From Neoarius graeffei (taxonomy: Eukaryota > Chordata > Actinopteri > Siluriformes > Ariidae), in assembly GCF_027579695.1 (NCBI RefSeq), contig NC_083589.1, forward strand, positions 34,956,835 to 35,020,834: a DNA stretch of 64,000 bases, written 5' to 3'. The notes below the pieces were generated by a model. The model saw nothing but the letters and a program-made list of their open reading frames with translations, did not search any database and was not told where the DNA came from. A program made the translations under genes and the position numbers. Shown here one piece after another: positions 26,001-38,200 of this stretch; position 1 is the stretch's first letter; the number at the start of each line of letters is the position of its first letter.

Positions 26001-26083
26001 ATATAAAATAGAAATAAAGTTGAAATAGAAATAATTAAAAGTCATATCTAAGGGCAGGCATATGCATGCATTATCTAAGGGGG

Positions 26084-26149
<66 letters not shown>

Positions 26150-29100
26150 GCTGGGGTAGCGCAAGCACCAGTATTGCACACTGGAGAAAGTGACGTATGT
26201 GAGTACCAATAATTGCACATTAGGGAAAGACAAATTAAGTACTAATACCAATTACAGTTAACATTACAGACAGAGTAAACAGAGTTTTGTGATATATACA
26301 GTCCTGTGCAAGAGTCTTAAGCACATGTAAAGAAATGCTGTCAACCAAAAATGGCTTAAAAATAATGAAATTAAATGTTTCAACATTAAAATAAATACTA
26401 TAAACAGCAGTAAGCCATAATACATGAAACAAAGTCAATATTTGGTGTGAGACGACCCTTTCCTTTAAAAAATAAAAATAAACAGTAGTCTCAGGTCCAG
26501 TGAGTGCAATTTTATGCAGAAATGAGCTGTAGGTTTTACTGAGCATCTTGCAGAACCACCCACAGTTCTTCTGGACACTTTGACTATCACACTCGCATCT
26601 TAATTTTGCACCAAAACCCGGTAGCCTTCATTATTTTTTCTTTTTTAATCTGAAAAGTGCTCTCTTATGTAATATGCTGCTCAGATACAAACTTTTTTTT
26701 TTTTCCCTGCAACATTTAATTTTGTGCTGGAAAAAATATGAACGTTTGGACTCTAAAATGTTTTTGTACTGACTCAATAATGTAGAAGTCATAAAATAGA
26801 AATCTATAACAAAGTTTGTATGGAAAAAAATAGGGTGCCTAAGACTTTTGCACAATACTGTATGTACTACGGTAGGTTGGTTCACTAGATTTATGCAGTA
26901 AAAGATCCTAGTAAAATAAAATAATCAGGCTACAATATGTCACATTAATACTGCTATCAGTTAGTTAATTCATATGGGTTTTATCTATACAGTCCTGCGT
27001 TTGATCTGCCATAAGCCTCTTTCATCATAGGGATTGTGTTTTAAAAATTTGTCAATCTGCTGAAACAGGGTTTGATAGCATGTTTTATTGTTTGGTTGAT
27101 TCTCTAAGAGTGCTTTAGGGCCACTTATTGTCTGGTTGCTGTTTGATGAGGTGGGTCGTTCTGGAAAAATGAAGTTATCTTGTAATGTGCAAGGTGGCAA
27201 CATCTGTCAGAGTAAGGATACACATATAAGAGTCTGTCTGGTACCCAGGCAGATCATCTCTTGGCATTAGGATATTTCCTAAAGCTAAAACTTAAAAGCA
27301 GCATAAAAATTTGGACCAAATACAACCCTAAAGAATACCCTGAGGTTGGGGGCGTCGTGGCTCAGGTGGATAAGGCGCCATACCATAAATCCGGGTTCGA
27401 TTCCGACCCGAGGTAATTTCCCGATCCCTCCCCATCTCTCTCTCCTGCTCATTTCCTGTCTCTACACTGTCCTATCCAATAAAGGTGAAAAAAGCCCCCC
27501 CAAAAATCTTTAAAAAAAGAATACCCTGAGGTTCTGTACACACTGTAAAAAAAAAATTTGTTGTTTTAACTTAAAAAAGTTAGTGCAAGGGCTGACTTAA
27601 AATTTTGAGTTCACTGGAATTCACATAGTAAGTTAAATTGTTGTGAACTTACTATATTAATTTCAGTGAACTCAAAATTTTAAGGCAGCCCTTAAGGCAA
27701 CCCTTGCACTAACTTTTTTAATTTAAAACAACAAATCATTTTTTACAGTGCAGTATGTGTATTTCCACATTATCTGGGCACATGTGGCCTTCTGGTTGTT
27801 GGTTATTTTTCTTCAGCTGACTCTGTAACATTGAGCCTTTATAATTCTAATGATGAATAAGCAGCTAGTTTATTCCATAGTTTGGCATTTATGATTTTTC
27901 TGTCCAAGTTTCAGTGTGATTTTGCTTTTGCAGACAAAAAATGCACACCATGAAAGAATTCTTTGGTGAGTTGAGTGTTCTGTGGTCTTATATAATGTAT
28001 AATGCACTCACAGGTGGCTGACTTAGTGGCATTTTAGTCAAAGACAGACAATGACTGTTCTGAGTCAAGTTCCAGGAGTGTCAAAAACCTTTACTTAAAT
28101 CTCTTGTATTTAAATAAGCATGACATATGATACGCATCTAAAAGCCGCCAATAGGAGGATGACGTCGGAATATGCAAAACTCACTGGGCAACTGGAAATA
28201 CAGTTGTGGCAATGCTGAAATGAAAACATGCTAATTATGCATCTTACCTCAGGCTCACTTTGAAGAATGTTTCTGTTTATGCAATCCCATTTTCCGCACA
28301 ATCTCAGATCGCATTGATTGACTGATGATATAAGCAGAAGATAGGAATTTCCTTTCATGAGAGGATCTTCATCATATATGGAAGCATATTGCTGCCACAC
28401 CAGAAAAATAAAAATAAATCAGTATCATGTTATAATGTGAAAAGTTTATTGTGATAGCAAGATGGTTTTCATGTTTTAACAAGATATTTTCACATTATTG
28501 CAAGATACAAACATCACATTATAACAAGAATTTTTTCATGTTATAGCCTTATGCTATTTATCTTGTTATAACTTGAAATGTTTCATGTTATAAGGAGATA
28601 TTATTACAATATCACCCACCGTGAATACCACAGAATCTGATCATGTCTCAATCCAAGCATGAAGTAGAACTTAAAAAAAAAAAATCGTGTAAATGAGTCA
28701 TATTCCTCAATTTATCCGTTCTCCATTCAAACATGAGTTTCACCTTATAGCCTAACAATATAAATTATCTTGTTATAACAGGAAATGTTTTATGTTATAG
28801 CAATATTTATCATGTTATAACAAGATAAATAGTGTATTATTATAACAAGAAAAGTTTATCTTGTTATAACATGGAAAACATTTGGTTATAAAAAAATAAA
28901 CTTTTCATCCTATAACATGATAGTGATTTTTTTTTTTCCTGGTGTGGCAGCAATGCCTATTTGTACTCATATAATCTGACATGAATAATAAGTTATTGTT
29001 CTTCATCCACAATTTTACTGGGATCTCATACCATGAGAGGCAAATGAAATTGCATCACCTAAACTGGCTTCCTGGCATAATGTTGCTTTGCTTCCTTTGC

Positions 29101-29176
29101 TTTGGACATCCCACACTAGTCCCACCCCAGTCAAAATGCACTGGATCCACCTCGATTTGCAAAGAGAAATTTGTTT

Positions 29177-29222
<46 letters not shown>

Positions 29223-32200
29223 TGCATACATAATGTGTGTCCCAGGAAGTTATAATGTGGGCCAGGGAGAATCAGCAGACACAGGTAAGCTAATCACACT
29301 CTGTAGCTACCAGATTGATGATCATCATAATTATGTCACATAGGGATAATAGGATTAGACTGTGGAAAGTTGAAGTAGCCTTGTTGAGGAAGAACTGTGG
29401 TATACTTAAGTTTAAAAAAAATAAGTAGGGATAGTAAAAATTTAAGCACTGAACACAAAGAAAAGTGCTTTTGAACATATGGGATGCTCCAGAAAGTCCC
29501 ATCTGGTTTTAAATCTGATGTGTATCTTCATCCTTGTGTTCATAAAACAACATGTATGGGACTTTGTCATCCTCAAAGAGAATATCACCAGGAAAGAGTA
29601 TTTGAACCACAAGGTGCCCCTCATCCTGTAGAATTGCCTCATATTTTTGTAATATAATATTATAAAGTCAAATATAACAGTCTTTGCATCAAGATTTCTG
29701 GCATGGCTGCCAATATCATTCTGGATTCCCCACTGTAACTTAACAATTGACAGCCAACATTGTGAGTCGTAGAAAATACTTAAAATGGAAATAATCCTTC
29801 TATAAGCAAGTGTATCCAAAAATTTGAATGGTTATACTGGCTTGGGAAAAGTCTGGTGAAATTTTGACATTTTCCATTACATTCCTGTTTCATAGGTTGG
29901 GACATGTGAAAATTTGGGACGCTGCATAAAATATAAATAAAAACAGAACGTGATGATTTGTAAATCATGGAAACCCTATATTTCATTAAAAATTCTACAA
30001 AGACAACATATCAAATGTAGAAGTTGAATAATTTTATTGGGTTTTTTGTTTGTTTGTTTGTTTGTTTGTTTGTTTGTTTGTTTGTTTTTTTAAAGTATAC
30101 AGTATGGTCATTTTGAATTTGATGCCAGCAACATAATTCAAAAAGTTGGGACGGGGCATGTTTACCACTGTCTTACATCACCTTTACTTTTAACAGCCCT
30201 GTAAATGTTTGGGAACTGAGGAGACCAAGTGCTGCAGTTTTGAAAGTGAAAGGTTGCCCATTCTTGCCTGACATAGGATTTCATCCACTTGACAGTTTGG
30301 GGTCTCCTTTGTTGTATTTTTCATTTCATTATATGTCAAATATTTTCAATGGGAGACGGGTCTGGACTGCAGGCAGGCCAGTTTAACACCTGGACTCTTT
30401 TACTACAAAGCTGTGAAGTTGTAATACGTGCAGAATATAGTTTGGCATTGTCTTACTGAAGTAAGTAAGGCCTTCCCTGAAAAAGATGTCATCTGGATGG
30501 CAGAATATACTGCTCCAAAACTGGTATATTACATTCTGAATATATACAGCCTAGATTCCTCCTCTTTAACCTGGATGACGCAACGTCAATAATTTCCAAA
30601 AAGAATTTCAAATTTTGATTCCTCAAGCTGCAGGACAGTTTTCCACTTCGCCTCAGTTCATCATAAATGAGCTCAGGCCCAGAGAAAGCAGTAGCATTTC
30701 TGGATATTGTTTATACAGTGGCATGCAAAATTGTGGGCACCCTTGCTGAAAATGTCTGTTACTGTGACTAGTTAAGTGAGCAGAAGATGAACTGATCACC
30801 AAAAGGCATAAAGGTCAAGACGACACATTTCTTTGCGGCATTTTCTGCAAGATTTGTGTATTATTTTTGCTTTGTACAATTGGAGAGTGAAAAACGAAAA
30901 GGAACACCATGTGAAAGTTTGGGCACCCCAATACATGTGAGTTCTCAGGTAACTTTTACCAAGGTTCCAGACCTTAATTAGCTTATTGAGCTGTGGCTTG
31001 TTCAAATTCTTTGTTAGGAAAGGTCAGATGATGCAGATTTCAAAGCTGTATAAATTCTCTGACTCCTCAAACTTGTCCCTAAAATCAACAGCCATGGGCT
31101 CCTCTAAGCAACTCTGTCGCATTATGAATAATAAAATAATTGATACTCACAAAGCAGGAGCAGTGGCGGCTCCAGAGATTTTTCCTTAGGGTGGCAAAGG
31201 AGGGGCATAGGTTCCAGGAGGGGGGCATAGGTTGTCGATGCAGCAGTTCATGCAAATTGTAGAAATCATTTTTACTTACGCTCAAGAAAGACTCACAATC
31301 AAGTCATCTTGTCAAATATGTATTGAGCTGTTGTACCATCAAGGAAAACGGATTCAACCATCTAAACAGGGGTGAAAGTAACTTTTATTTCTTGCCGGCA
31401 CTATTATTTTGAGTCATAGCCAAAAAATACACCTAATTGTTTATTATTGTCCACTTATCAAGCATTCACGAGGACTTCTTATCACTCAGTAGTACTAGTA
31501 TAGTATTTCTTTATCACACTATCACTCTTTCATCCACCTGTATCAGTTTTTGATTATAAATAAATTGCAAACGGGCAGCACGGTGGTGTAGTGGTTAGCG
31601 CTGTCGCCTCACAGCAAGAAGGTCCTGGGTTCGAGCCCCGGGGCCGGCGAGGGCCTTTCTGTGTGGAGTTTGCATGTTCTCCCCGTGTCCGCGTGGGTTT
31701 CCTCCGGGTGCTCCGGTTTCCCCCACAGTCCAAAGACATGCAGGTTAGGTTAACTGGTGACTCTAAATTGACCGTGGGTGTGAATGGTTGTCTGTGTGTC
31801 AGCCCTGTGATGACCTGGTGACTTGTCCAGGGTGTACCCCGCCTTTCGCCCGTAGTCAGCTGGGATAGGCTCCAGCTTGCCTGCGACCCTGTAGAAGGAT
31901 AAAGCGGCTAGAGGAGATGAGAATGAGATAAATTGCAAACACATCATTTCAACAACACAATCGTTTTAATAACTTTTTTTAGCTGAACAGTTGAAAACTA
32001 ACTTTTCATTTTGGACATTGGACACAGAACAGTGTAACAGAACAGAAAAGTGAAAGTTACTTTGATTACCAGCTGCGCACGTTATAGCACAAGATCTGGT
32101 TAAGCCGTACGCGTGCTGTAGCTCGCTCGTTGTTTGTCCAGCGAAACACTGCACACATAATAGAATATTGAAACATCAACATATGTTTCTGTATATGTTG

Positions 32201-35200
32201 TTTTTATTTGGGAGACTTTGCAACAAACGTCTGTCTACTAAAACACTTTGGATACCAGCTGCGCATGTTGGCACAAGATGGTTAAGCAGTGGGCTACGCG
32301 CACTATCTCGCACGTTTTCTGTCGAGTGAAACACGGAAGGAATTCACTTCAGACATAATTCAGAGACAGGTCAGAACGAGTTATATGCAATGTATATTGA
32401 GGAAAACGTGTTGCTTTTGGTAAATTGACATTAGCAGGTGTGGTGTTATGCTGAAAGTGCTTTTTTTTTTTTCAGAGACAGTATATTTTTCTTTCCGGTA
32501 CGGCCAAATCTTTTAGTGGTACGCCGGACCGGCCAGGACCGGCTTACTTTCACTCCTGCATCTAAACCATCTTTTCTGACCCAAACAATGAATGGAACTA
32601 TTCTGCCCTAGCGATGGATCAAAAAATAGACAGATAGGGAATGGTTTAGGTTGTGGATCTTTACTGAAGACTTCAAACTTATACAGATGTGTTCATCTTC
32701 GATTTCCGTAAAACTAAAAGAAACAAATTAAGTATATCACTAAACTGAATAGCACACAGGCGAAAACGCGAGCTAGGCTGACCTGCTAGTAATGCTAACA
32801 GAACGTCTCTCTCTGGGTAAACCATTTCAAAATTCCAGGGGTGGGGTGGGGTGTGAAATAACGGAAATAACAGTAGGTAGAGATCAGATGAGAGCTTAGT
32901 ATCTCTGTAGATAGATAATTGAATTTCAAAAATGTGTTTTAATAAATAATTCTTTTTAAACTAGGGGGGCAACTGGGGTGGCAAGACATATTTTTACAGT
33001 GGCAACTGCCATCTTTTGCTACCCCTTAAAACCGCACCTGAGCAGGAGAAGGCTACAAGAAAAGCAAAGTGTTTTCAGGTAGCTGTTTCCTCAGATTGTA
33101 ATGTTATTAAGAAATGGCAGTTAACAGAAACAGTGGAGATCAAGGTGAGGTCTGGAAGATGAAGAAAACATTCTGAAAGAACTGCTCGTTGGATTGCTAG
33201 AAAGGCAAATAAAAACCCCTGTTTGACTGCAAAAGACCTTCAGAAGGATTTAGCAGACCCTGGAGTGGTGGTGCACTGTTCTACTATGCAGCGACACCTG
33301 AAAAAATATGACCTTCATGGGAGAGTCATCAGAAGAAAACCTTTCCTGTGTCCTAGCCACAAAATTCAGCATCTGAAGTTTGCAAATGAACATCTAAATA
33401 AGCCCGATGCATTTTGGAAACAAGTCCTGTGGACTGATGAAATCAAAATAGAACTTTTTAGCCACAATATGCAAAGGTATGTTTGGAGAAAAAAGGGTGC
33501 TGAATTCCAGGAAAAGAACACCTCTCCAACTCTGAAGCACGGGTGTGAATCGATCATGCTTTGGGGTTGTGTTGCTGCCAGTGGCACAGGGCACATTTCA
33601 TTGGTCGAGGGAAGCATGGATTCGAATAAATACCAGCAAATTCTGGAAGCAAACATCACACCATCTGTAAAAAAGTTGAAGTTAAAAAGAGGATGGATCC
33701 TACAATAAGACGATGATCCAAAACACACCTCAAAATCTACAATGGAATACCTCAAGAGGTACAAGCTGAAGGTTTTGCCATGGCCCTCACAGTACCCTGA
33801 CCTAAACATCATTGAAAATCTGTGGATAGATCTCAAAAGAGCAGTGCATGCAAGACAGCCCAAGAAACTTGTAAGAACTGAAAGATTATTAGCTGGCTAC
33901 AAAAAGTGTTTACAAGCTGTGATGCTTGCCAAAGGGGGTGTTACTAGGTACTAACCATGCAGGGTGCCCAAACTTTTGCTTCGGGCCCTTTTCCTTTTTT
34001 GTCATTTAGACAATGTAAAACATGAAAATAAAAAATTGTTTTTGCTTAAAATATTAAGGGAATGAGTCATCTTTAACTTTATGCCTTTTGGAGATCATTT
34101 CATCTTCAACTTACTTAACTGTTCACAGTAACAGCAATTTTGACCAGGCGTGCCCAAACTTTTGCATACCTCTGTAGGTGGTTTCTTCTTTGCAATTTAG
34201 AATTTTAACTTGCGTGTTTGGATGCAGCAACCAACTGTTTTCACAGATTATGTTTTTTTCTGAAGTGTTCCTGAGCCCATTCAGTAATTTCCACTACAGA
34301 ATCATGTCTGATTTTAATGCAGTGTCGCCTGAGGGCCTGGAGATCACAGGCATCCACTGTCGGTTTTCAGCCTTGTCTCTTGCATTCTCTGAATCTTTTA
34401 ATGATATTATCTACCGTAGATGATGTGATCCTCAAATTCTTTGCAATTTTACATTGAGGAACGTTATTCTAAAATTGTTGCACTATTTTTCCACACAGTC
34501 TTTCACAGAGCAGTGAACCCCTCACCATCTTTACTTCTGAGAGGCTCAGCCTCTCTGGGATGCTCTTTTTATACCCAGTCATGTTCCTGACCTGTTGCCA
34601 ATTAACCTAATTAGTTGTGAGATGTTCCATCAGGGGTTTATTTTTGTTAGCCTTGCACAACTTTTCCAGTCTTTTGTTGCCCTGTCCCAACTTTTTTGAA
34701 ACATGATGCTGGCACTAAATTCAAAATGAGCATATTTTTCTAAAAAAAAAAAAAAATTCTCTGTTTCAACATTTGATATGTTGTCTTTGTACTATTTTCA
34801 ATGAAATATAGGATTTCCATGATTTGCAAATTTTCACATTCTGTTTTAATTTATATTCTGTGTCCCAACTTTTTTGGAAACAGAATTGTACAAATAGTTT
34901 TGAAAACTACAGAAAAAAATTTTTGGAAAAAAAAAATCTGGTTACCCCCAAAAAAGTACAGGAGAAAATTTCTTTTAAAGATTTAATTCACATCAACACA
35001 GTTAACACAATTGTTACCTAAAGGCCACTACAGTTTTCTGATTTTCATAGAATAAATAAATGTGATAAACAATATATAAAAGAAAAAAATACACTGTGTG
35101 ACCATGAAAATAAAGTCTACCTTCATACCAGCCTCCATTTATAGCCTACAGACTGACCTATATAGATTATTCACATTCATTATAGATACAGTCCTTGATA

Positions 35201-38200
35201 ACTCTGCAGTCGTGAGTTGTTGTTCTGGAGTGACAGGCTATAGCAAGGTAACCTATCTTCTACATTTGTAATCTGAGCTATTCATGGAGAAATAACATAA
35301 GTGAAACTTTATCAAAAGTATAAGTTTTGTGATGGAAATGAGCAATCACTCTTATTATGAGCATCGTTGACATCAGTCTCTCTCGTGTGATAATTTGAGG
35401 TAAATATCTGTCATGGCATTGAACGAACAGGAGCCTCACTATCGCTTTTGTCTCAAGTGGCTCATTGTCCACTCATTCAGCAGGGCTGAAATAATCACTG
35501 ATTAAACCAGTGACTTTTGTTCTGTTGGCTAAATTTCCCATTTATTTGATTAAGATTTAAACCACTTTAAATGCTGTCTTCTCTCCAGTGTAATGGACAT
35601 CGCAGATAATTTAATGGCTGGAATTTAGACCATAATAAACTGAATCTATTAGGCTTACATCTATTTCTTTATAGCATGTAAATGACAAGCATTACATACA
35701 TACACATACGTAGCACACATCTAAGACAAGGTATATACGTACACTACATGGCCTAAAGCATGTGGACGTCTGACCAGTCACACCTATGTTCTTGTTGAAC
35801 ATCTCGTTCCAGATTTAGTCTCCCTTTACTGTTATTATAAACTCCATTCATCTGGGAAGTCTTTCCACTAGATTTTGAAGCATGCCTGTGGGGATTTGTG
35901 CTCATTCAGCCACAACAGCATTAGTGAAGTCTGGCACATTGCCGGCTTTCCAGTTCATCCCAGAGGTGCTCAGTGGAGTTGAGGTCAGGTACAGGCCACT
36001 CAAGTTCTTCCAATCCAGCCTTGGCAGAATGTCTTTTTGGGGCTCGTTTTGTGCACAGGGTATCGCCATGCTGGAATAAGTTTGCATCTTTTGGTTCAAG
36101 TGGAATGAAATATTAGGCCCACTTTACACGGGGATGGTCTGAAACAAAAATGCAAAAGTCCGTTTTCGTTCTCACTTTTTTCCGCGTCTACACGACCGTT
36201 TTCAAGGAGGAAATCTGTGTCTATACGGTGACGCATAAATGTGCGGAATTCAATTGGATGTGCATGCCAGGCGGCTAGGTGGTGCTGTGAAAGACCTCCG
36301 CTATGTCTGCACGCATGCGCAACGTCTTCCGTCTTGTCTGATCTGCACATCTGCGCCGCGAAAACTTTGACTACTCTGGCTATGGTAAGTAAGAAAGTAA
36401 GTAAAAAAGTAAGAGCATACTATACCCGTCTCTGTTCATTAACGGTATATGTGCAGATTCGATATCGATGTTTGAAGGACTCCTGGACGTTTATTAAAGC
36501 TGCTAGAGCAGCTTGAAGGTCCGTTGGATCGATGTAATCAGACATGCTCTTACTTTTTTACTTACTTTCTTACTTCCCGGGCTGGCATGTACAGTATATG
36601 ACATATGTATGACGTAAACGCGTACCCGACGTGAGCAGATCCAAGCAGAGTTTCGCGTATGGAGCACTTGCATGTGACGTCACAGCCGATCCAGATTGTG
36701 ACAGACGCCATCTTGTCAGTCAAACGCCATATTCTGCCTTCTACTTCTACTTCTGGTTCTACTTCTGCTTTTACTTCTACCTTTTCTTCTGGAAAACCCT
36801 ACTATATACAATTCTACTACAACGGCTGCAGCTACAAGCTCTCCCTACCTGTGCACGTTTTTTATGTTTTTTGTGTGTATTTTTGCGTGTTGTTCGTCTG
36901 TACCGGACTTCAGTATCCACTACAACCGTATGGACTTACTGGACATTGGTTTCCAGCAGAAAATGATGGTTTGTAGGGATTTCCATCGCATGCACAACAT
37001 TCCGGACGAGATAGCGAGACCAGCGGGGTCTCCGTGGATTGTTATCAGAAGCAAAGCGAAGGAGGAGGCGCCGGGAGCGGAAGCAAAAGCGAGGCTGCAG
37101 GCAGAGCCGGCCTGTTGACTAAGCTCAGAAAACAGCCAATCAAACCTCCACTGCTAAGCCTCTACCTCTCCAACGCTAGATCCATGTAAACAAGACGGAC
37201 GATTTGGAATTACAGCTGGAATTACCTTATTCTATTCTATTCTATAATCGGCTGGTCAGTGCTATACTCAATACTTAAGTGACTTACCCATCCAATGAGG
37301 ATTCTTGTTTACAAGATGCCACATCTGACTCGCTGACAAATCCTGAATTTCTGTAAAGATAACTGTCCAGAGATTTATAGGCACGCAGTGCTTCACCACT
37401 GAACAGCGAGGGAAAGTTAATGAGGTAATTATACACGTCTGGGTATTCCGCTGGCAGTTCAAAATCCGGTCGTGAAAACTCTGTCCGGTAAGCCATAAGG
37501 GTCACTAATCTGTAGATCGTTTATTTTAGACATATATCTAGTTATCTGTTCATTAGAAAAATGAGCCGTGTAGTCCGTCGGTTGAAATTGATCCATTCTG
37601 TACACGAGTGCAGCAGTATTCAGCTGTGTTTTTGACCGACAAGATGGCGGTTGTGTACTTTCCGGTCACGTGACTGCAAGATCTCTTTAGTTTAGACGGA
37701 TATGCAACGGGGGCTGTTTTTAACTTATCCATTCTGGAAGGCGTTTTCAATTTTTTCCGTTTTTCAGCCTCGGAAACGCCGTCCCCGTGTAGACGAAAGG
37801 CACTTCCGATAAAATATTTAGTCGTTTTTACCCGACAGCGTCCTCGTGTAAACGGGCCCTTAGTCTTACATGTACAGAGACATGCTGTACAAAATGTGCT
37901 TCCAACTTTGTGGCAACAGTTTGGAGTTTAGATATGATGGTCAAATGCCCACAGACTTTTGGCCATATAGTGTTAATACAGTACATATTTGAGAATTGAT
38001 TTATTCATTTATCTTTAGTCATCAATTTGGTCACAGTTGATCTGGAACCTATGCGGGAACACTGGGCTCAAGGCAGGAATACTCCTTAGTTGGGCTCCCA
38101 ATCCATCATAAGACATTGTGCGCACACACATTCACACCTACAGGCAATTTAGAGTCGACCTGCTGGCTTGTTTTTGGAAGTGGAAGGAAACTGGGGAATT

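Larger units (their letters stand above)
31161..33040. mobile_element. hAT-type element inserted in the inner Tc1
   Basis: Ends are CAGTGGCGGCTCC on the left and, inverted from the right, CAGGTGCGGTTTTAA. The 8-bp duplication AGCAGGAG lies at 31153-31160 and 33041-33048. No transposase is recognisable. It carries a SINE at 31573. Near 31375-32560 it includes ggggtgaaagtaac and, inverted, gcttactttcactcctg, a sign of yet another relic inside. Confidence 0.88.
30716..34174 (+). mobile_element. Inner Tc1 transposon, interrupted by a hAT element
   Basis: Ends lie at TA dinucleotides (30714-30715, 34175-34176). The left starts CAGTGGCATGCAAAATTGTG; the right, inverted, CAGAGGTATGCAAAAGTTTG. Longer subterminal similarity includes gttactgtgac.agttaagt and ccaaaaggcataaag. 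It carries a Tc1 transposase gene split by a hAT insertion at 31161-33040. Confidence 0.9.
29890..34884 (-). mobile_element. Outer Tc1-type transposon of a four-level nest
   Basis: Terminal inverted repeats of about 100 bp lie at each end. cctatatttcattaaaaatt and caaagacaacatatcaaatg at the left recur inverted at the right (near 34755-34810). The transposase strand is minus: at the right gtaaagatggtgaggggttc reads leftward, and at the left the C-terminal part is inverted. It is heavily mutated and split at 30714-34176 by another Tc1. Exact ends are uncertain by some tens of bases. Confidence 0.8.
36116..37859. mobile_element. TTA-flanked DNA transposon carrying SWIM/YqaJ-type and LINE remnants
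   Basis: TTA occurs at 36113-36115 and 37860-37862. Ends are GGCCCACTTTACACGGGGA and, inverted, GGGCCCGTTTACACGAGGA. The 3-bp TTA duplication suggests the PIF/Harbinger or ISL2EU group. Inside are a - strand coding remnant (37268-37505) and a LINE 5' fragment (36720-37210). Confidence 0.72.
35742..37972. mobile_element. Tc1-like element split by another transposon
   Basis: The left start CACTACATGGCC after TA and the right end ggccatatagtg are inverse. The flanking arms contain caagtggaatgaaatatt and cttccaactttgtggcaac, usual in this Tc1-like family. No transposase remains. It is interrupted between 36116 and 37859. Confidence 0.8.

Noticed and set aside
31573..31660. A tRNA gene (A and B boxes present)
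   Set aside because: The boxes belong to the tRNA-related head of a SINE with a target duplication; no cloverleaf acceptor stem is formed.
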